From positions 1-64,000 of the forward strand of contig NZ_JAJUFQ010000023.1 of NCBI RefSeq assembly GCF_029263665.1: a stretch of DNA of 64,000 nt, given 5' to 3'. Positions within the stretch are counted from its first letter, which is position 1. Every line of letters begins with the position of its first letter. This document shows, one piece after another, positions 24,400 to 32,781 of the stretch. The position numbers and the translations under genes were made by a program. The stretch is from Halomonas sp. (lineage in GTDB: Bacteria; Pseudomonadota; Gammaproteobacteria; Pseudomonadales; Halomonadaceae). Below the pieces are notes generated by a model. The model was given only the letters and a program-made list of their open reading frames with translations, had not been told where the DNA came from and searched no databases.

Positions 24400-25803
24400 A
24401 TGAATTACTTACATCACTTTGATTCATCCCGAATAGTGGAAGCCTGTGTCGCTGGAGTTGGTGATTTCGGGCGCGGCCTGCTACGACAGGCACAGCAGAT
24501 GCCTAGCCTGTCAGTACGTATTGCCATCGATATCAATGCCGAATCTGCCGCCAAGGCACTGAGTTCATGCGGAATCCCTCAAGATAAAATAATGGTATGC
24601 CATAATTCGAAAGAGGCGTTCAGCGCATGGCAAGATGGTCTCTTCATAGCTTCCGGGTCATTGAACGATGTCCTCGACCTGCCTTTCGATATTCTGATTG
24701 AATCCACTGGCATACCAGAAGCCGGAGCACGTCATGCCGAGGCTGCCCTGCTGGCGGGCAAGCACGTGGGTATTGCCACCAAGGAGACGGAGTCGGTGAT
24801 CGGCCCTTGGCTGACTCGGCTGGCCCAGCAACACGGACGCATCTTCACCCCGTTAGATGGTGACCAGCCGGCGTTGCTTATTGGTCTGATCAGTTGGGCA
24901 CAAACACTGGGATTCGAGATCATCGCCGCAGGCAAGAGCAGCGAATACGACTTCGTCTGGCAGCCGGAACGACAGAATGTTCTATGCAACGGTACGCTAT
25001 ACCCTGCTACGCAAATGCATAGCCTGTGGGATCTGGCCGAAGGCAATGAAGTGGATATCGCCCATGACCGGGGACAGCATTTGGCCGCCATTCCGCAGAT
25101 ATCTGCCCCGGACCTGTGCGAGATGACCAATGTGGCCAATGCCACTGGCCTTGTTCCCGACCGGCCCGACTTTCATGCCTTGGTCCTGCGTAACCACGAG
25201 GTACCTACTCTGCTCGATACTCAGGCACGAGGCGGTGTATTGCAGGGACACGGACGGCTCGAGGTCTTCAATTGCCTGCGCCAGGAAAATGAGCTGAGCT
25301 TTGCCGGTGGCGTGTTTGTCATCGTGCGCTGCTGCTCTCCAGACGACTGGGCATTACTGCAAGGCAAAGGGCACGTCCTCAGCCGCTCCGGGCAAAGTGC
25401 CATGATTTATCTACCGCGCCACTTGCTGGGACTCGAGGCTCCCATTTCTCTGCTGGATGCCGTACTCAAGCAACTGCCCTCCGGCGGAGGCCGGCATACA
25501 CGTCCCCATGTAGACCTGGTCGCCCGAACCACCGTCGATCTTGAACCGCAGCAACATCTCGAGATGCGCGGCCACCACCGCCATATCCAGGGTCTGCGCC
25601 CCGAAATCCACCCTGCAGCCGCGCTCATGGATGGCGCTGCTGTGCCGTTCTACCTATTGCCTGGCGCCAAGATTGTCAGGCCCATCAAGGCAGGACAACT
25701 GATCACATTGGCCGATGTGGCACTGCCTGATTCGCGCCTCAAGCACCTGCGCCACTCGCAGGACCAACTGTTCCATGGCACAGCTTCGGTTGCCAGCGCC
25801 TGA
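24400..25803 (+). CDS. SAF-domain NAD(P)-binding oxidoreductase (homoserine dehydrogenase-like, COG4091 type)
   Basis: 467 residues. An N-terminal Rossmann fold (VEACVAGVGDFGRGLLRQ, residues about 12-30) with ILIESTGIPEAGARHAEAALLAGKHVGIATKETESVIGPWL resembles homoserine dehydrogenase. The C terminus has an SAF (antifreeze-like) domain (GAKIVRPIKAGQLITLADVALPDSRLK). Proteins of this architecture are predicted dehydrogenases of unknown substrate and often sit with organic-acid transporters. Here the gene heads a TctCBA operon under a GntR regulator, suggesting oxidation or processing of the imported acid. Start ATG 24400 has a distant GGAG. The substrate cannot be named. Confidence 0.85.
   Translation: MNYLHHFDSSRIVEACVAGVGDFGRGLLRQAQQMPSLSVRIAIDINAESAAKALSSCGIPQDKIMVCHNSKEAFSAWQDGLFIASGSLNDVLDLPFDILIESTGIPEAGARHAEAALLAGKHVGIATKETESVIGPWLTRLAQQHGRIFTPLDGDQPALLIGLISWAQTLGFEIIAAGKSSEYDFVWQPERQNVLCNGTLYPATQMHSLWDLAEGNEVDIAHDRGQHLAAIPQISAPDLCEMTNVANATGLVPDRPDFHALVLRNHEVPTLLDTQARGGVLQGHGRLEVFNCLRQENELSFAGGVFVIVRCCSPDDWALLQGKGHVLSRSGQSAMIYLPRHLLGLEAPISLLDAVLKQLPSGGGRHTRPHVDLVARTTVDLEPQQHLEMRGHHRHIQGLRPEIHPAAALMDGAAVPFYLLPGAKIVRPIKAGQLITLADVALPDSRLKHLRHSQDQLFHGTASVASA
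24592..24603. promoter_or_regulatory. GntR operator candidate 3, inside the coding region
   Basis: ATGGTATGCCAT is the exact reverse complement of site 2. It lies about 190 bp inside the SAF-domain gene, so it could support repression by looping or roadblock. Confidence 0.5.
24707..24718. promoter_or_regulatory. GntR operator candidate 4, inside the coding region
   Basis: CTGGCATACCAG shares the TGGCATACCA core of sites 1 and 2 and lies about 300 bp inside the SAF-domain gene. Confidence 0.45.
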
Positions 25804-25879
25804 AGCGGTGTCTCCAGCAGCATGAACTCGCTGGTCAGACTCCACGCAACAGCATAATAACCATTCCTAGGAGCACGAC

Positions 25880-26839
25880 ATGTCCATCAAATCCTGCTTG
25901 ATCGCCGGCGCAACTGGTCTGACCCTGATCTGGGGGAGCAGTGCCATGGCAGAAGACACTTCCGACTTTCCGGCTGGACCACTGCAGTTCCTGGTCGCTG
26001 CTGGGGCCGGCGGCGGCACCGATAACTTTGCTCGCACCGTCAAGCCAATGCTCGAGAAGACACTGGATACTCGTATCACTGTGATCAACCTGCCCTCGGC
26101 TTCTGGTGCCCTGGCTCATCAGCGGACAGCCAACAGCAAAGCGGACGGTCACACGCTGGATTTCGCGTCCTCGACGCTGGTGACCTCTCTCGCCGCCGGC
26201 CAGAACCCGACGGGCCTGGATCAACTGACGCCAGTAGCCCGCATGCAGTCGGATGTCATGACCCTGATCGTCGACCCGGACAAGTATCCCGACTTTGCCG
26301 CCTTCAAGGCCCACGCCGAAGCCAATCCTGGAAAAGTGATTATCGGCGGTACCCATGCCGCCAGTCCGGATCGCATGGCTTTCCTGTCCTTTGCTGATGC
26401 CAGCGGCCTCGACATGACGTTCATCCCCTATGACGAGGAAGGCAGCGTTGCCGCCAATGTCATGGGCGGCAACATTGACGGCATGTTCGGCGAAATCAGC
26501 TCAGTGCTCAGCTATATGGAATCCGGTGAGATGATGCCGATCCTGGTATTTGCCGAAGAACGTCTATCCAATTTTCCCGACATTCCCACCACAGTGGAAA
26601 ATGGCTGGGACCTGACCGATGGCAACGAACGCGGCATCTTCGTCAATGCCGAAACGCCTGACACCATCGTCGATGCCCTGGAAAACGCACTCAAGACAGT
26701 CTACGACTCCGAGGAATACCAGCAGTACGAAGAGCGCGTGAACCTTCATTACCGCGAAGGCTGGCTGGGTAGTACCGACTATCGCCAGAAACTCGAAGAA
26801 AACTACGAGCTCTACAAGCGCCTGCTGGAAAACACTTGA
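25880..26839 (+). CDS. tctC: tripartite tricarboxylate transporter substrate-binding protein (TctC/Bug family)
   Basis: 319 residues with a signal peptide (MSIKSCLIAGATGLTLIWGSSAMA, cleavage near residue 24). The mature protein has the Bug fold: GPLQFLVAAGAGGGTDNFAR, DTRITVINLPSASGALAHQRTA, VIIGGTHAASPDRMAFL and MGGNIDGMFGEISSVL. Bug proteins bind carboxylates or amides by way of two water-bridged loops. GGAGCACGAC precedes ATG 25880. The ligand is unknown but should be the substrate of the SAF-domain dehydrogenase encoded upstream. Confidence 0.92.
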   Translation: MSIKSCLIAGATGLTLIWGSSAMAEDTSDFPAGPLQFLVAAGAGGGTDNFARTVKPMLEKTLDTRITVINLPSASGALAHQRTANSKADGHTLDFASSTLVTSLAAGQNPTGLDQLTPVARMQSDVMTLIVDPDKYPDFAAFKAHAEANPGKVIIGGTHAASPDRMAFLSFADASGLDMTFIPYDEEGSVAANVMGGNIDGMFGEISSVLSYMESGEMMPILVFAEERLSNFPDIPTTVENGWDLTDGNERGIFVNAETPDTIVDALENALKTVYDSEEYQQYEERVNLHYREGWLGSTDYRQKLEENYELYKRLLENT

Positions 26840-26944
26840 GTTCGGCAGTCCTCCAGGCAGGCGGCTGAGGCTTCCGGCCTGATGCTGCCTGCCTACAGGA
26901 GTGCGCCCGGTCATCCGATTCACGCCAATCGTTCGGTTTATCCC

Positions 26945-27412
26945 ATGCACACCAGACTCACGCTATTTTCCATCGTGGTCATCGTGGCAGCCCTGGCCGC
27001 CTTGGTCCCCACCCTTCAGCTTCCCGGCTCGGCAGACGTCTCGACGTTCATCGGGCCACAGCTATGGCCGTTGATACTGTTGATTGCCTTGCTGGCTTTT
27101 TCATCCTGGCTATTGCTGGACAGCCGCAAACGGACCCACCAGACCTGCGCCACCACTGATGAAGCACCATCTGCGGCCAGCCATAGCCTGTCACTTGCGG
27201 CCAACCGGCACTGGCTGATGATGGCCATGACCATCGCTTATACGGTGCTGATGCAAATGATCGGCTTTCTGTTGGCGACGGTAATCTTCGCAGTGGCAAT
27301 AAGCTGGCTACTCGGTGCTCGCCACTGGGGCCTAATTATCGCCACCGCTGTCATTGCCGTGGTGCTGATCCAGGGCGTCTTCGTGTTTCTGCTGGGTATT
27401 CCCCTGCCTTGA
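26945..27412 (+). CDS. tctB: tripartite tricarboxylate transporter small membrane subunit (TctB)
   Basis: 155 residues with four predicted membrane segments (LFSIVVIVAALAALVP; FIGPQLWPLILLIALLAFSSWLLL; MTIAYTVLMQMIGFLLATVIFAVAISWLLG; IIATAVIAVVLIQGVFVFLLGIPLP), the TctB layout. The start is uncertain: ATG 26945 has no clear ribosome site and an upstream ATG at 26882 is possible but gives a non-hydrophobic leader. Lies between tctC and tctA in the expected order. Confidence 0.85.
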   Translation: MHTRLTLFSIVVIVAALAALVPTLQLPGSADVSTFIGPQLWPLILLIALLAFSSWLLLDSRKRTHQTCATTDEAPSAASHSLSLAANRHWLMMAMTIAYTVLMQMIGFLLATVIFAVAISWLLGARHWGLIIATAVIAVVLIQGVFVFLLGIPLP

Positions 27413-27443
27413 GGCAGCCCAAACCATCGTCGAGGAACTGACC

Positions 27444-27481
27444 ATGCCGGGAGTAACTCACTATGCTGGGAGTAACTGACT
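27444..27481 (+). repeat. 19-bp tandem duplication spanning the tctA translation start region
   Basis: ATGCCGGGAGTAACTCACT (27444-27462) and ATGCTGGGAGTAACTGACT (27463-27481) are head-to-tail copies with two mismatches, and tctA itself begins ATGCTGG at 27482. Each copy contributes an ATG and a GGGAG ribosome site. The two upstream ATGs open mini-frames of 11 and 9 codons. Confidence 0.85.
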
Positions 27482-28978
27482 ATGCTGGATAGCTTTCTTG
27501 CTGGACTGAGCGTCGTTCTCCAGCCCATGAACCTTCTGATTCTGACCTCGGCAGTCTTCATCGGCTTCATCGGTGGTGCCTTACCCGGGATCAGTGGTGT
27601 CATCCTGGTCGTCATCCTGCTACCCGTCACCTATGGCATGGAACCCACCCAGGCCTTCATGCTGCTGACAGCGATTTATGGCTCCACGGTATTCTCAGGG
27701 CTGATCACCGCCATTCTGTACCGCGCCCCTGGCACACCCGAAGCGGTGATGACATCTTTCGACGGTTATCCCATGACCCAGCAAGGCGAAGCAGGCAAGG
27801 CGCTGGGCATCGGCATCCTCAGCTCCGCCGTAGGCGGCCTGGTAGGCACCATTGCCTTGATCGTCTGCACGCCATTACTGGCCTCGGTGGCCTTGAAGTT
27901 CTCGTCGCCCGAATACTTCGCCCTCGCCATTCTCGGCCTGACCGTCGTTGCTTCGCTGGGTGGCCGCCTGATTCTGGGCCTGATAGGAGCCGCCATGGGG
28001 CTGTTCATCGCCACCATTGGCATCGACCCTCTCACTGGCGTGAGCCGTTATACCTTCGGCAATCTCAACCTTTCCGAAGGCGTTGGCCTGATCCCCGTCA
28101 TCGTAGGGCTATTCGCGGTATCCGAAGTGATGAAGCGTTCGCTGGACGGAGAGGTTCACCAGCCCCCAACCCGAGTCAAGGTGAAGATCTTTGACATGCC
28201 GATCCTGCGCAAGATTGGCGTCACGCTTTCTCGCTCGTCACTCCTCGGTGTGATCATTGGCATTCTGCCTGGGATTGGCGCCAGCACCGCCGCCATGGTC
28301 AGTTACAGCGAAACCGTGCGCTGGTCGAAGCATCCCGAGCAGTTCGGCAAAGGAGCCGCAGAAGGCATTGCCGCACCGGAGTCGGCCAATAATGCCGCCG
28401 CCATGGGCGCTCTGGTACCACTGTTCGCTCTCGGTATTCCTGGCAGCGGGACCACCGCCATCATTCTTGGCGCCTTCATCATGCATGGCCTGCAACCCGG
28501 CCCATTGTTCATGATGACCAGCGCCGACCTTATCTATGCGGTCTTCGCTGGCCTGTTCATTGTCAACTTCATGATTCTGGCCTTCTCCAAGCCCTTCATC
28601 GCCCTGTTCACCCGGCTGCTCAACGTGCCTTATTCCGTGCTCGGCCCGATCATCATCATGTGCTGCATCGTCGGTACCTACTCCGTCAGCAACTCGATGT
28701 TCGATGTATGGTTGATGCTGGGCTTCGGAGTGCTCGGTTATCTGCTGGAGAAAATCGACTTCCCGACAGTGTCGATCATTCTCGGCCTGGTGCTCGGCCC
28801 CATCGCCGAAAGCGAATTGCGGCGTACCTTGTCGATGTCTCAGGGTGACTTGTCGATCCTGCTGAGCCGGCCGATCAGCGCCACCCTTCTGATCATCTCC
28901 GTAGTATTGCTGGTTGCCGCTATCGCCGTTCCGCTACGCAAGCGTGCCCGTATCAGAGCTACCGCCAGCCGGAGCTGA
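27482..28978 (+). CDS. tctA: tripartite tricarboxylate transporter large permease (TctA)
   Basis: 498 residues, about twelve membrane segments. The TctA signature is seen: IGFIGGALPGISGVILVVILLPVTYGM near the N terminus and its inverted-repeat partner GVIIGILPGIGASTAAMVSYSE, plus APESANNAAAMGALVPLFALGIPGSGTTAIILGAFIMHGLQPGP. With TctB and TctC it forms a secondary, binding-protein-dependent carboxylate importer. The start at 27482 uses the GGGAG of the second 19-bp repeat unit. Confidence 0.95.
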   Translation: MLDSFLAGLSVVLQPMNLLILTSAVFIGFIGGALPGISGVILVVILLPVTYGMEPTQAFMLLTAIYGSTVFSGLITAILYRAPGTPEAVMTSFDGYPMTQQGEAGKALGIGILSSAVGGLVGTIALIVCTPLLASVALKFSSPEYFALAILGLTVVASLGGRLILGLIGAAMGLFIATIGIDPLTGVSRYTFGNLNLSEGVGLIPVIVGLFAVSEVMKRSLDGEVHQPPTRVKVKIFDMPILRKIGVTLSRSSLLGVIIGILPGIGASTAAMVSYSETVRWSKHPEQFGKGAAEGIAAPESANNAAAMGALVPLFALGIPGSGTTAIILGAFIMHGLQPGPLFMMTSADLIYAVFAGLFIVNFMILAFSKPFIALFTRLLNVPYSVLGPIIIMCCIVGTYSVSNSMFDVWLMLGFGVLGYLLEKIDFPTVSIILGLVLGPIAESELRRTLSMSQGDLSILLSRPISATLLIISVVLLVAAIAVPLRKRARIRATASRS

Positions 28979-28988
28979 TCCAGACTCT

Positions 28989-29024
28989 CCTGTACATGGG
29001 CTCGAATGGCAGCCCATGTACAGG
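28989..29024. terminator. long perfect stem-loop after tctA
   Basis: CCTGTACATGGGCT and AGCCCATGTACAGG pair perfectly over 14 bp around an 8-nt loop, 10 bp after the tctA stop and between convergent genes. No T-run follows on either strand. Confidence 0.65.
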
Positions 29025-29099
29025 CAGCGGCCCGCAGCGACCTTTCCACTAGTTAGCGCAGCCATTTATGCCGTGCTTTCTTAACTTATGAAGTGCTTT

Positions 29100-29507
29100 T
29101 TAACGGTGGTACTCATGCTCTCGCTCGGGCTGCCACAGGATCTCTTCCAGGCGCCAGCGACGCACACCAGAAGCTGTTCTAGGACCCTCCCATTGCTCTC
29201 CAAGGCGCCGTCCCAGCAATGATGCTCCCAACGGTGCCATCACCGAAATCGCATCCGGCGTCGATGCCAGGGCATGTGGATAGACCAATGTGCGTGCCAG
29301 CGCCTCTCCGCTACTGATATCCGTGATGCGCACCTGGCTGTTCATGCTGACGACATCTGTCGGCATGTCTTCTGGATCCATCACTTCCGCCATCAGCAGG
29401 AATTCTTCCAACGCCTCGGCGACCGCTTCATCCTGCTGCTCGACAGTATCGATCAGCCGTTGCAAACGCTCGACATCCAGGCGGTTGATGACTCTTGGTG
29501 AATGCAT
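29100..29507 (-). CDS. rnk: nucleoside diphosphate kinase regulator Rnk (GreA/GreB C-terminal domain family)
   Basis: 135 residues from ATG 29507 with GGGAGG just upstream (the GTG at 29519 overlaps it). MPTDVVSMNSQVRITDISSGEALARTLVYPHAL and ISVMAPLGASLLGRRLGEQ are the Rnk/GreA-C FKBP-like signature. An N-terminal short coiled coil (VERLQRLIDTVEQQDEAVAEALEEFL) precedes it, as in Rnk, which binds RNA polymerase and competes with Gre factors without cleaving RNA. Stands alone between tctA and the ars operon terminator. Confidence 0.9.
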   Translation of the reverse strand: MHSPRVINRLDVERLQRLIDTVEQQDEAVAEALEEFLLMAEVMDPEDMPTDVVSMNSQVRITDISSGEALARTLVYPHALASTPDAISVMAPLGASLLGRRLGEQWEGPRTASGVRRWRLEEILWQPEREHEYHR

Positions 29508-29548
29508 ACGACCTCCCACCCCGGACCTGCAATGGACCGGGACAACAA

Positions 29549-29582
29549 GAAAAAAAGCCCTCCTCCATTAAGGAGAAGGACT
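29549..29582 (-). terminator. rho-independent terminator of the ars operon
   Basis: On the minus strand CCTTCTCC pairs with GGAGGAGG (one G-U) around TTAAT and is followed by GCTTTTTTTCTTG. It lies about 130 bp past the acr3 stop and upstream of rnk. Confidence 0.85.
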
Positions 29583-29715
29583 CGTTCACTTGATGAGCAT
29601 ACTGCAGCTCGCAAGATTAAGGAATAAGATTAACTTCGACCCCACTCGTCAGTGGAGCGACGCGTTGAGAGGACGCCATTTTGCCTGACTGATGACGTTC
29701 ATCTCTCTCGATTCT

Positions 29716-30786
29716 CTACAGCGGAAATCGATCCCGGGTGTTGTTGGCAATTCGCACCAAAACCAGCATCAAAGGCACCTCCACCAACACCCCGACCACC
29801 GTGGCCAATGCCGCTCCGGACTGCAGACCGAACAAGGCAATGGCGGCGGCCACGGCCAGCTCGAAGAAATTGCTTGCTCCGATCATGGCGCCCGGCGCGG
29901 CGATGCAATGGCGCACCTTCCAGAGTCTTGCCCAACCGTAGGCGATGAAGAACACCAGAAAGGTCTGGACGACAAGTGGCACCGCAATCAAGGCAATATG
30001 CAGGGGGTTGGCCAGGATGACCTCGCCCTGGAAAGCAAACAGGAGCACCAGGGTGACAATCAGAGCCGCAGGAGTGATCGGCGCCAGACGCTTGAGAAAG
30101 GCCGATTCATACCACTGCTGGCCATGGCGACTGATCAGCGTACGCCGCACCAGATAGCCTGCACTCAGGGGAATGACGATATACAGCACCACCGACAGAA
30201 TGACGGTATTCCAGGGCACTTGAATATCCGAAATCCCCAACAGCAGCACAACGATGGGAGCGAAGGCAAACAGCATGATCAGGTCATTCAGGGAGACTTG
30301 CACCAGCGTGTAGGCAGCATCCCCTCGGGTCAGATAGCTCCACACGAATACCATGGCCGTGCACGGCGCAGCCCCCAGCAGGATAGCTCCCGCCAGATAC
30401 TCCCTGGCAAGTGACGGCGCTATCCAGGGCTTGAACAGCACCATCAGGAAAAACCAGGCAATGGCAAACATGGTGAATGGCTTGATCAGCCAATTCACTA
30501 CCGTCGTGATCGCCAATCCCTTGGGTTCCTTGCGCACCCCTGCCACAGCATTGAAGTCGATCTGAGCCATCATCGGGAAAATCATCGCCCAGATCAGCAC
30601 GGCGACAGGAAGGGAGACCTGGGCATATTCGAAGCGTGCCAGAGCATTGGGCACCGATGGTGCAAACTGCCCAAGCGCGACCCCCGCGATAATGGCCAGC
30701 GCTACCCACAGAGACAAGTAACGTTCGAACAGGCCCATACCACCAGACGTTTCCTCTGCTTGCGTGGCCATATTCTGCTCACTCAT
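29716..30786 (-). CDS. acr3: arsenite efflux permease, Acr3 family
   Basis: 356 residues, ten predicted membrane segments. Acr3 signatures are clear: FERYLSLWVALAIIAGVALGQ, AVLIWAMIFPMMAQIDF, TVVNWLIKPFTMFAIAW, LLGAAPCTAMVFVWSYLTRGDA with the essential Cys, and GASNFFELAVAAAIALFG. It exports As(III) across the inner membrane using the proton motive force. Last gene of arsR-arsC-arsH-acr3, 9 bp after arsH. Confidence 0.96.
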   Translation of the reverse strand: MSEQNMATQAEETSGGMGLFERYLSLWVALAIIAGVALGQFAPSVPNALARFEYAQVSLPVAVLIWAMIFPMMAQIDFNAVAGVRKEPKGLAITTVVNWLIKPFTMFAIAWFFLMVLFKPWIAPSLAREYLAGAILLGAAPCTAMVFVWSYLTRGDAAYTLVQVSLNDLIMLFAFAPIVVLLLGISDIQVPWNTVILSVVLYIVIPLSAGYLVRRTLISRHGQQWYESAFLKRLAPITPAALIVTLVLLFAFQGEVILANPLHIALIAVPLVVQTFLVFFIAYGWARLWKVRHCIAAPGAMIGASNFFELAVAAAIALFGLQSGAALATVVGVLVEVPLMLVLVRIANNTRDRFPL

Positions 30787-30795
30787 GATGTCGCC

Positions 30796-31542
30796 CTACA
30801 CAGATCCCTGGTTGACGCGCTGAGACACTTGTTCAGCACTTTCTACCCGCTCGGAATAACGGTCGGTCAGGTACTCACTGCGCCCCCGGGTCAGCAAGGT
30901 AAACTTCACCAGCTCTTCGCATACATCCACGATACGCAGATAGAGAGGCGAGGACTTCATGCGACCGTCGTCATCGAACTCGGTGAAGGCCTTGGGTACC
31001 GAAGACTGGTTGGGGATCGTCAGCATGCGCATCCATCGCCCCAGAATGCGCATTTGATTGACCGCATTGAAACTCTGGCTTCCGCCGCATACCTGCATCA
31101 ATGCCAAGGTCTTGCCCTGGGTCGGGCGTATGCCACCTAGAGACAAAGGAATCCAATCTATCTGTGCTTTCATGATGGCCGTCATCGCCCCATGCCGCTC
31201 TGGGCTGACCCACACCATGCCCTCTGACCATTCGGCAAGATCGCGCAGCTCTTGAACTTTAGGGTGATCGGAGCCAGTCGCATCAGGCAAGGGAAGGTCC
31301 CTTGGATCGAAAGTCCGTACCTCGCAGCCAAACCAGCGCAGCAAACGCCCCGCTTCCTCCGCGACCAGCCGGGAGTATGAACGTTCGCGCAAAGAGCCAT
31401 ACAACACCAGGATGCGCGGTGCATGACGGGGACCATCAAGACCCGTCAACACGTCTACATCGATAGGATGTAACTGCTCCGGGTCTATATTGGGAAGGTC
31501 ATGATGGAGAAGGTCATGTGGCGTTACCGTCGTCAGTGTCAT
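30796..31542 (-). CDS. arsH: NADPH-dependent FMN reductase ArsH
   Basis: 248 residues of the flavodoxin-like ArsH family: RILVLYGSLRERSYSRLVAEEAGRLL, EVRTFDPRDLPLPDA, MVWVSPERHGAMTAIMKAQIDWIPLSLGGIRPTQGKTLALMQVCGG and SFNAVNQMRILGRWMRMLTIPNQSSV. ArsH oxidises trivalent organoarsenicals and reduces quinones or metals. Its ATG (31542) overlaps the arsC stop by 4 bp (ATGA), so translation is coupled. Confidence 0.96.
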   Translation of the reverse strand: MTLTTVTPHDLLHHDLPNIDPEQLHPIDVDVLTGLDGPRHAPRILVLYGSLRERSYSRLVAEEAGRLLRWFGCEVRTFDPRDLPLPDATGSDHPKVQELRDLAEWSEGMVWVSPERHGAMTAIMKAQIDWIPLSLGGIRPTQGKTLALMQVCGGSQSFNAVNQMRILGRWMRMLTIPNQSSVPKAFTEFDDDGRMKSSPLYLRIVDVCEELVKFTLLTRGRSEYLTDRYSERVESAEQVSQRVNQGSV

Positions 31543-31952
31543 TGCCCGGCTCCAGCACGCTGCACCACTTCCCCGTCTTCCTTCACGAAGTACTCAACAG
31601 GGTTTTCCAGCAGATCCAGCACCGCCTCTGAGGGACGACATAGCTTGGCCCCTTTCGCTGTCACGACAATCGGACGGTTGATCAGGATCGGGTGCTGCAT
31701 CATGGCGTCAATCAGCTGCTCATCGCTCAACGATGGGTCATCCAGCTTCAATTCGTCATATGGCGTACCCTTGCGACGCAGCAAATCTCGCGGAGCGATT
31801 TCCATCAGCGACAATAGCTCCACGAGACGCGCTCGGCTCGGAGGCGTCTGAAGATACTCGATCACCTCCGGGACTTCACCGGAAGCCTTGAGCATCGCCA
31901 AGGTATTGCGCGATGTGCCGCAGTTCGGGTTGTGATAGATCTGGGGATTCAT
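31539..31952 (-). CDS. arsC: arsenate reductase, glutaredoxin-dependent
   Basis: 137 residues. IYHNPNCGTSRNTLAMLK carries the catalytic cysteine of the E. coli plasmid R773-type ArsC, and the anion-binding arginines are in LLRRKGTPYDEL and ILINRPIVVTAKGAKLCRPSE. It reduces As(V) to As(III) with glutathione and glutaredoxin, feeding Acr3. Starts 7 bp after the arsR stop. Confidence 0.96.
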   Translation of the reverse strand: MNPQIYHNPNCGTSRNTLAMLKASGEVPEVIEYLQTPPSRARLVELLSLMEIAPRDLLRRKGTPYDELKLDDPSLSDEQLIDAMMQHPILINRPIVVTAKGAKLCRPSEAVLDLLENPVEYFVKEDGEVVQRAGAGQ

Positions 31953-31959
31953 GATTGCC

Positions 31960-32310
31960 TCATCTCGTCTCTTGGTCCGGGATACAATCGCTCAATGACA
32001 TGCCTAGAGGACCGCACACTTCCGGGTGGCCCCCGCAGCAATCACGTACCAGAAAGCGGATCGCCTCCTGCATATGCTTCAGGTTGGCTCTGTAGATGAT
32101 CGACCGACCCTGGCGCTGTGACGCTGCCAACCCTGCCCGTGACAGCACCGCCAGGTGCGCTGACATGGTGGCGTGGGGCACAGACAATTGCCGTGCTATC
32201 TCCCCGGCCGGAAGACCTTCAGGTTCGTGCCGCACCAGCAGACGGAATGCCTCCAGTCGCGTTTCCTGGGCCAGGGCGGAGAAGCTTTCGATGACGTTTG
32301 AAGTTTCCAT
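31960..32310 (-). CDS. arsR: arsenite-responsive repressor ArsR
   Basis: 116 residues from ATG 32310; the much longer open frame upstream runs through the operator and a tRNA and is not coding. Winged helix: SALAQETRLEAFRLLVRHEPEGLPAGEIARQLSVPHATMSAHLAVLSRAGLAASQRQGRSIIYRA. It lacks the usual CxC of the alpha-3 helix; instead a C-terminal DCCGGHPEVCG holds three cysteines, the arrangement described for Acidithiobacillus-type ArsR. The start codon lies inside a perfect 11-bp-arm inverted repeat, giving direct autoregulation. Confidence 0.93.
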   Translation of the reverse strand: METSNVIESFSALAQETRLEAFRLLVRHEPEGLPAGEIARQLSVPHATMSAHLAVLSRAGLAASQRQGRSIIYRANLKHMQEAIRFLVRDCCGGHPEVCGPLGMSLSDCIPDQETR

Positions 32311-32329
32311 ATTTCCAAAAATATGGAAA
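32304..32329. promoter_or_regulatory. ArsR operator
   Basis: TTTCCATATTT and AAATATGGAAA are perfect inverted 11-bp arms separated by CCAA. The left arm contains the arsR start codon (plus-strand CAT at 32308-32310), so bound repressor would cover the translation start region. Confidence 0.8.
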
Positions 32330-32464
32330 TATTGGACACTCGTCAAGCCTCTTAAAATACTTGCATCATTGCCTGCCCGAGGAGCGTCCATGAAGGAATT
32401 CCCGTGAACAGTGCAAAGACGAGATACCCCTGAACAGACCGATTGAACACTGCAAAAGGGATAT

Positions 32465-32494
32465 AAAAAAACAGCCGCTCGTAAGCGACTGTTT
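32465..32494 (-). terminator. terminator of tRNA-Leu
   Basis: On the minus strand AACAGTCGCT pairs with AGCGGCTGTT (one G-U) and is followed by TTTTTATAT. It starts 8 nt after the tRNA CCA end. Confidence 0.85.
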
Positions 32495-32501
32495 ATCAAG
32501 A

Positions 32502-32588
32502 TGGTACCGGTGGTCAGACTCGAACTGACAAGGGCTTGCACCCGGCGGATTTTGAATCCGCTGCGTCTACCAATTCCGCCACACCGGC
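32502..32588 (-). tRNA. tRNA-Leu(CAA)
   Basis: An 87-nt class II tRNA with encoded CCA. Acceptor GCCGGTG pairs with CACCGGT; the D arm contains GGAATTGGTAGACGC; the anticodon stem-loop is GCGGA-TTCAAAA-TCCGC with anticodon CAA, reading UUG. A long variable arm follows, then the T arm GTTCGAGTC. All helices form in the reverse complement of the plus strand. Confidence 0.97.
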
Positions 32589-32781
32589 AATGGGCGATGA
32601 TTATACTCAGGACTCATTCCAGGTCAATGGATTTACTGAGGTTTTATGACACTCGCCGATGACTTGTTAAGCCTGCTAAGATGCCGCGCAAGCTGGAACA
32701 ACCCCATAACCGGGAAAATTCCCATAACAAGTCGCTACCAGCTCGATCTACCTATCGATGCCCCCTGCCCAGGAGACCGCC
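32589..32781. other. intergenic region between tRNA-Leu and the DASS gene
   Basis: No gene is supported here. It must hold the divergent promoters of the tRNA and the transporter gene. A 61-codon frame from 32681 has no homology I can see. Confidence 0.4.

Noticed and set aside
31960..32541. 193-residue version of ArsR
   Set aside because: The extra N-terminal part would translate through the operator and into the tRNA-Leu gene; the ATG at 32310 gives a normal ArsR.
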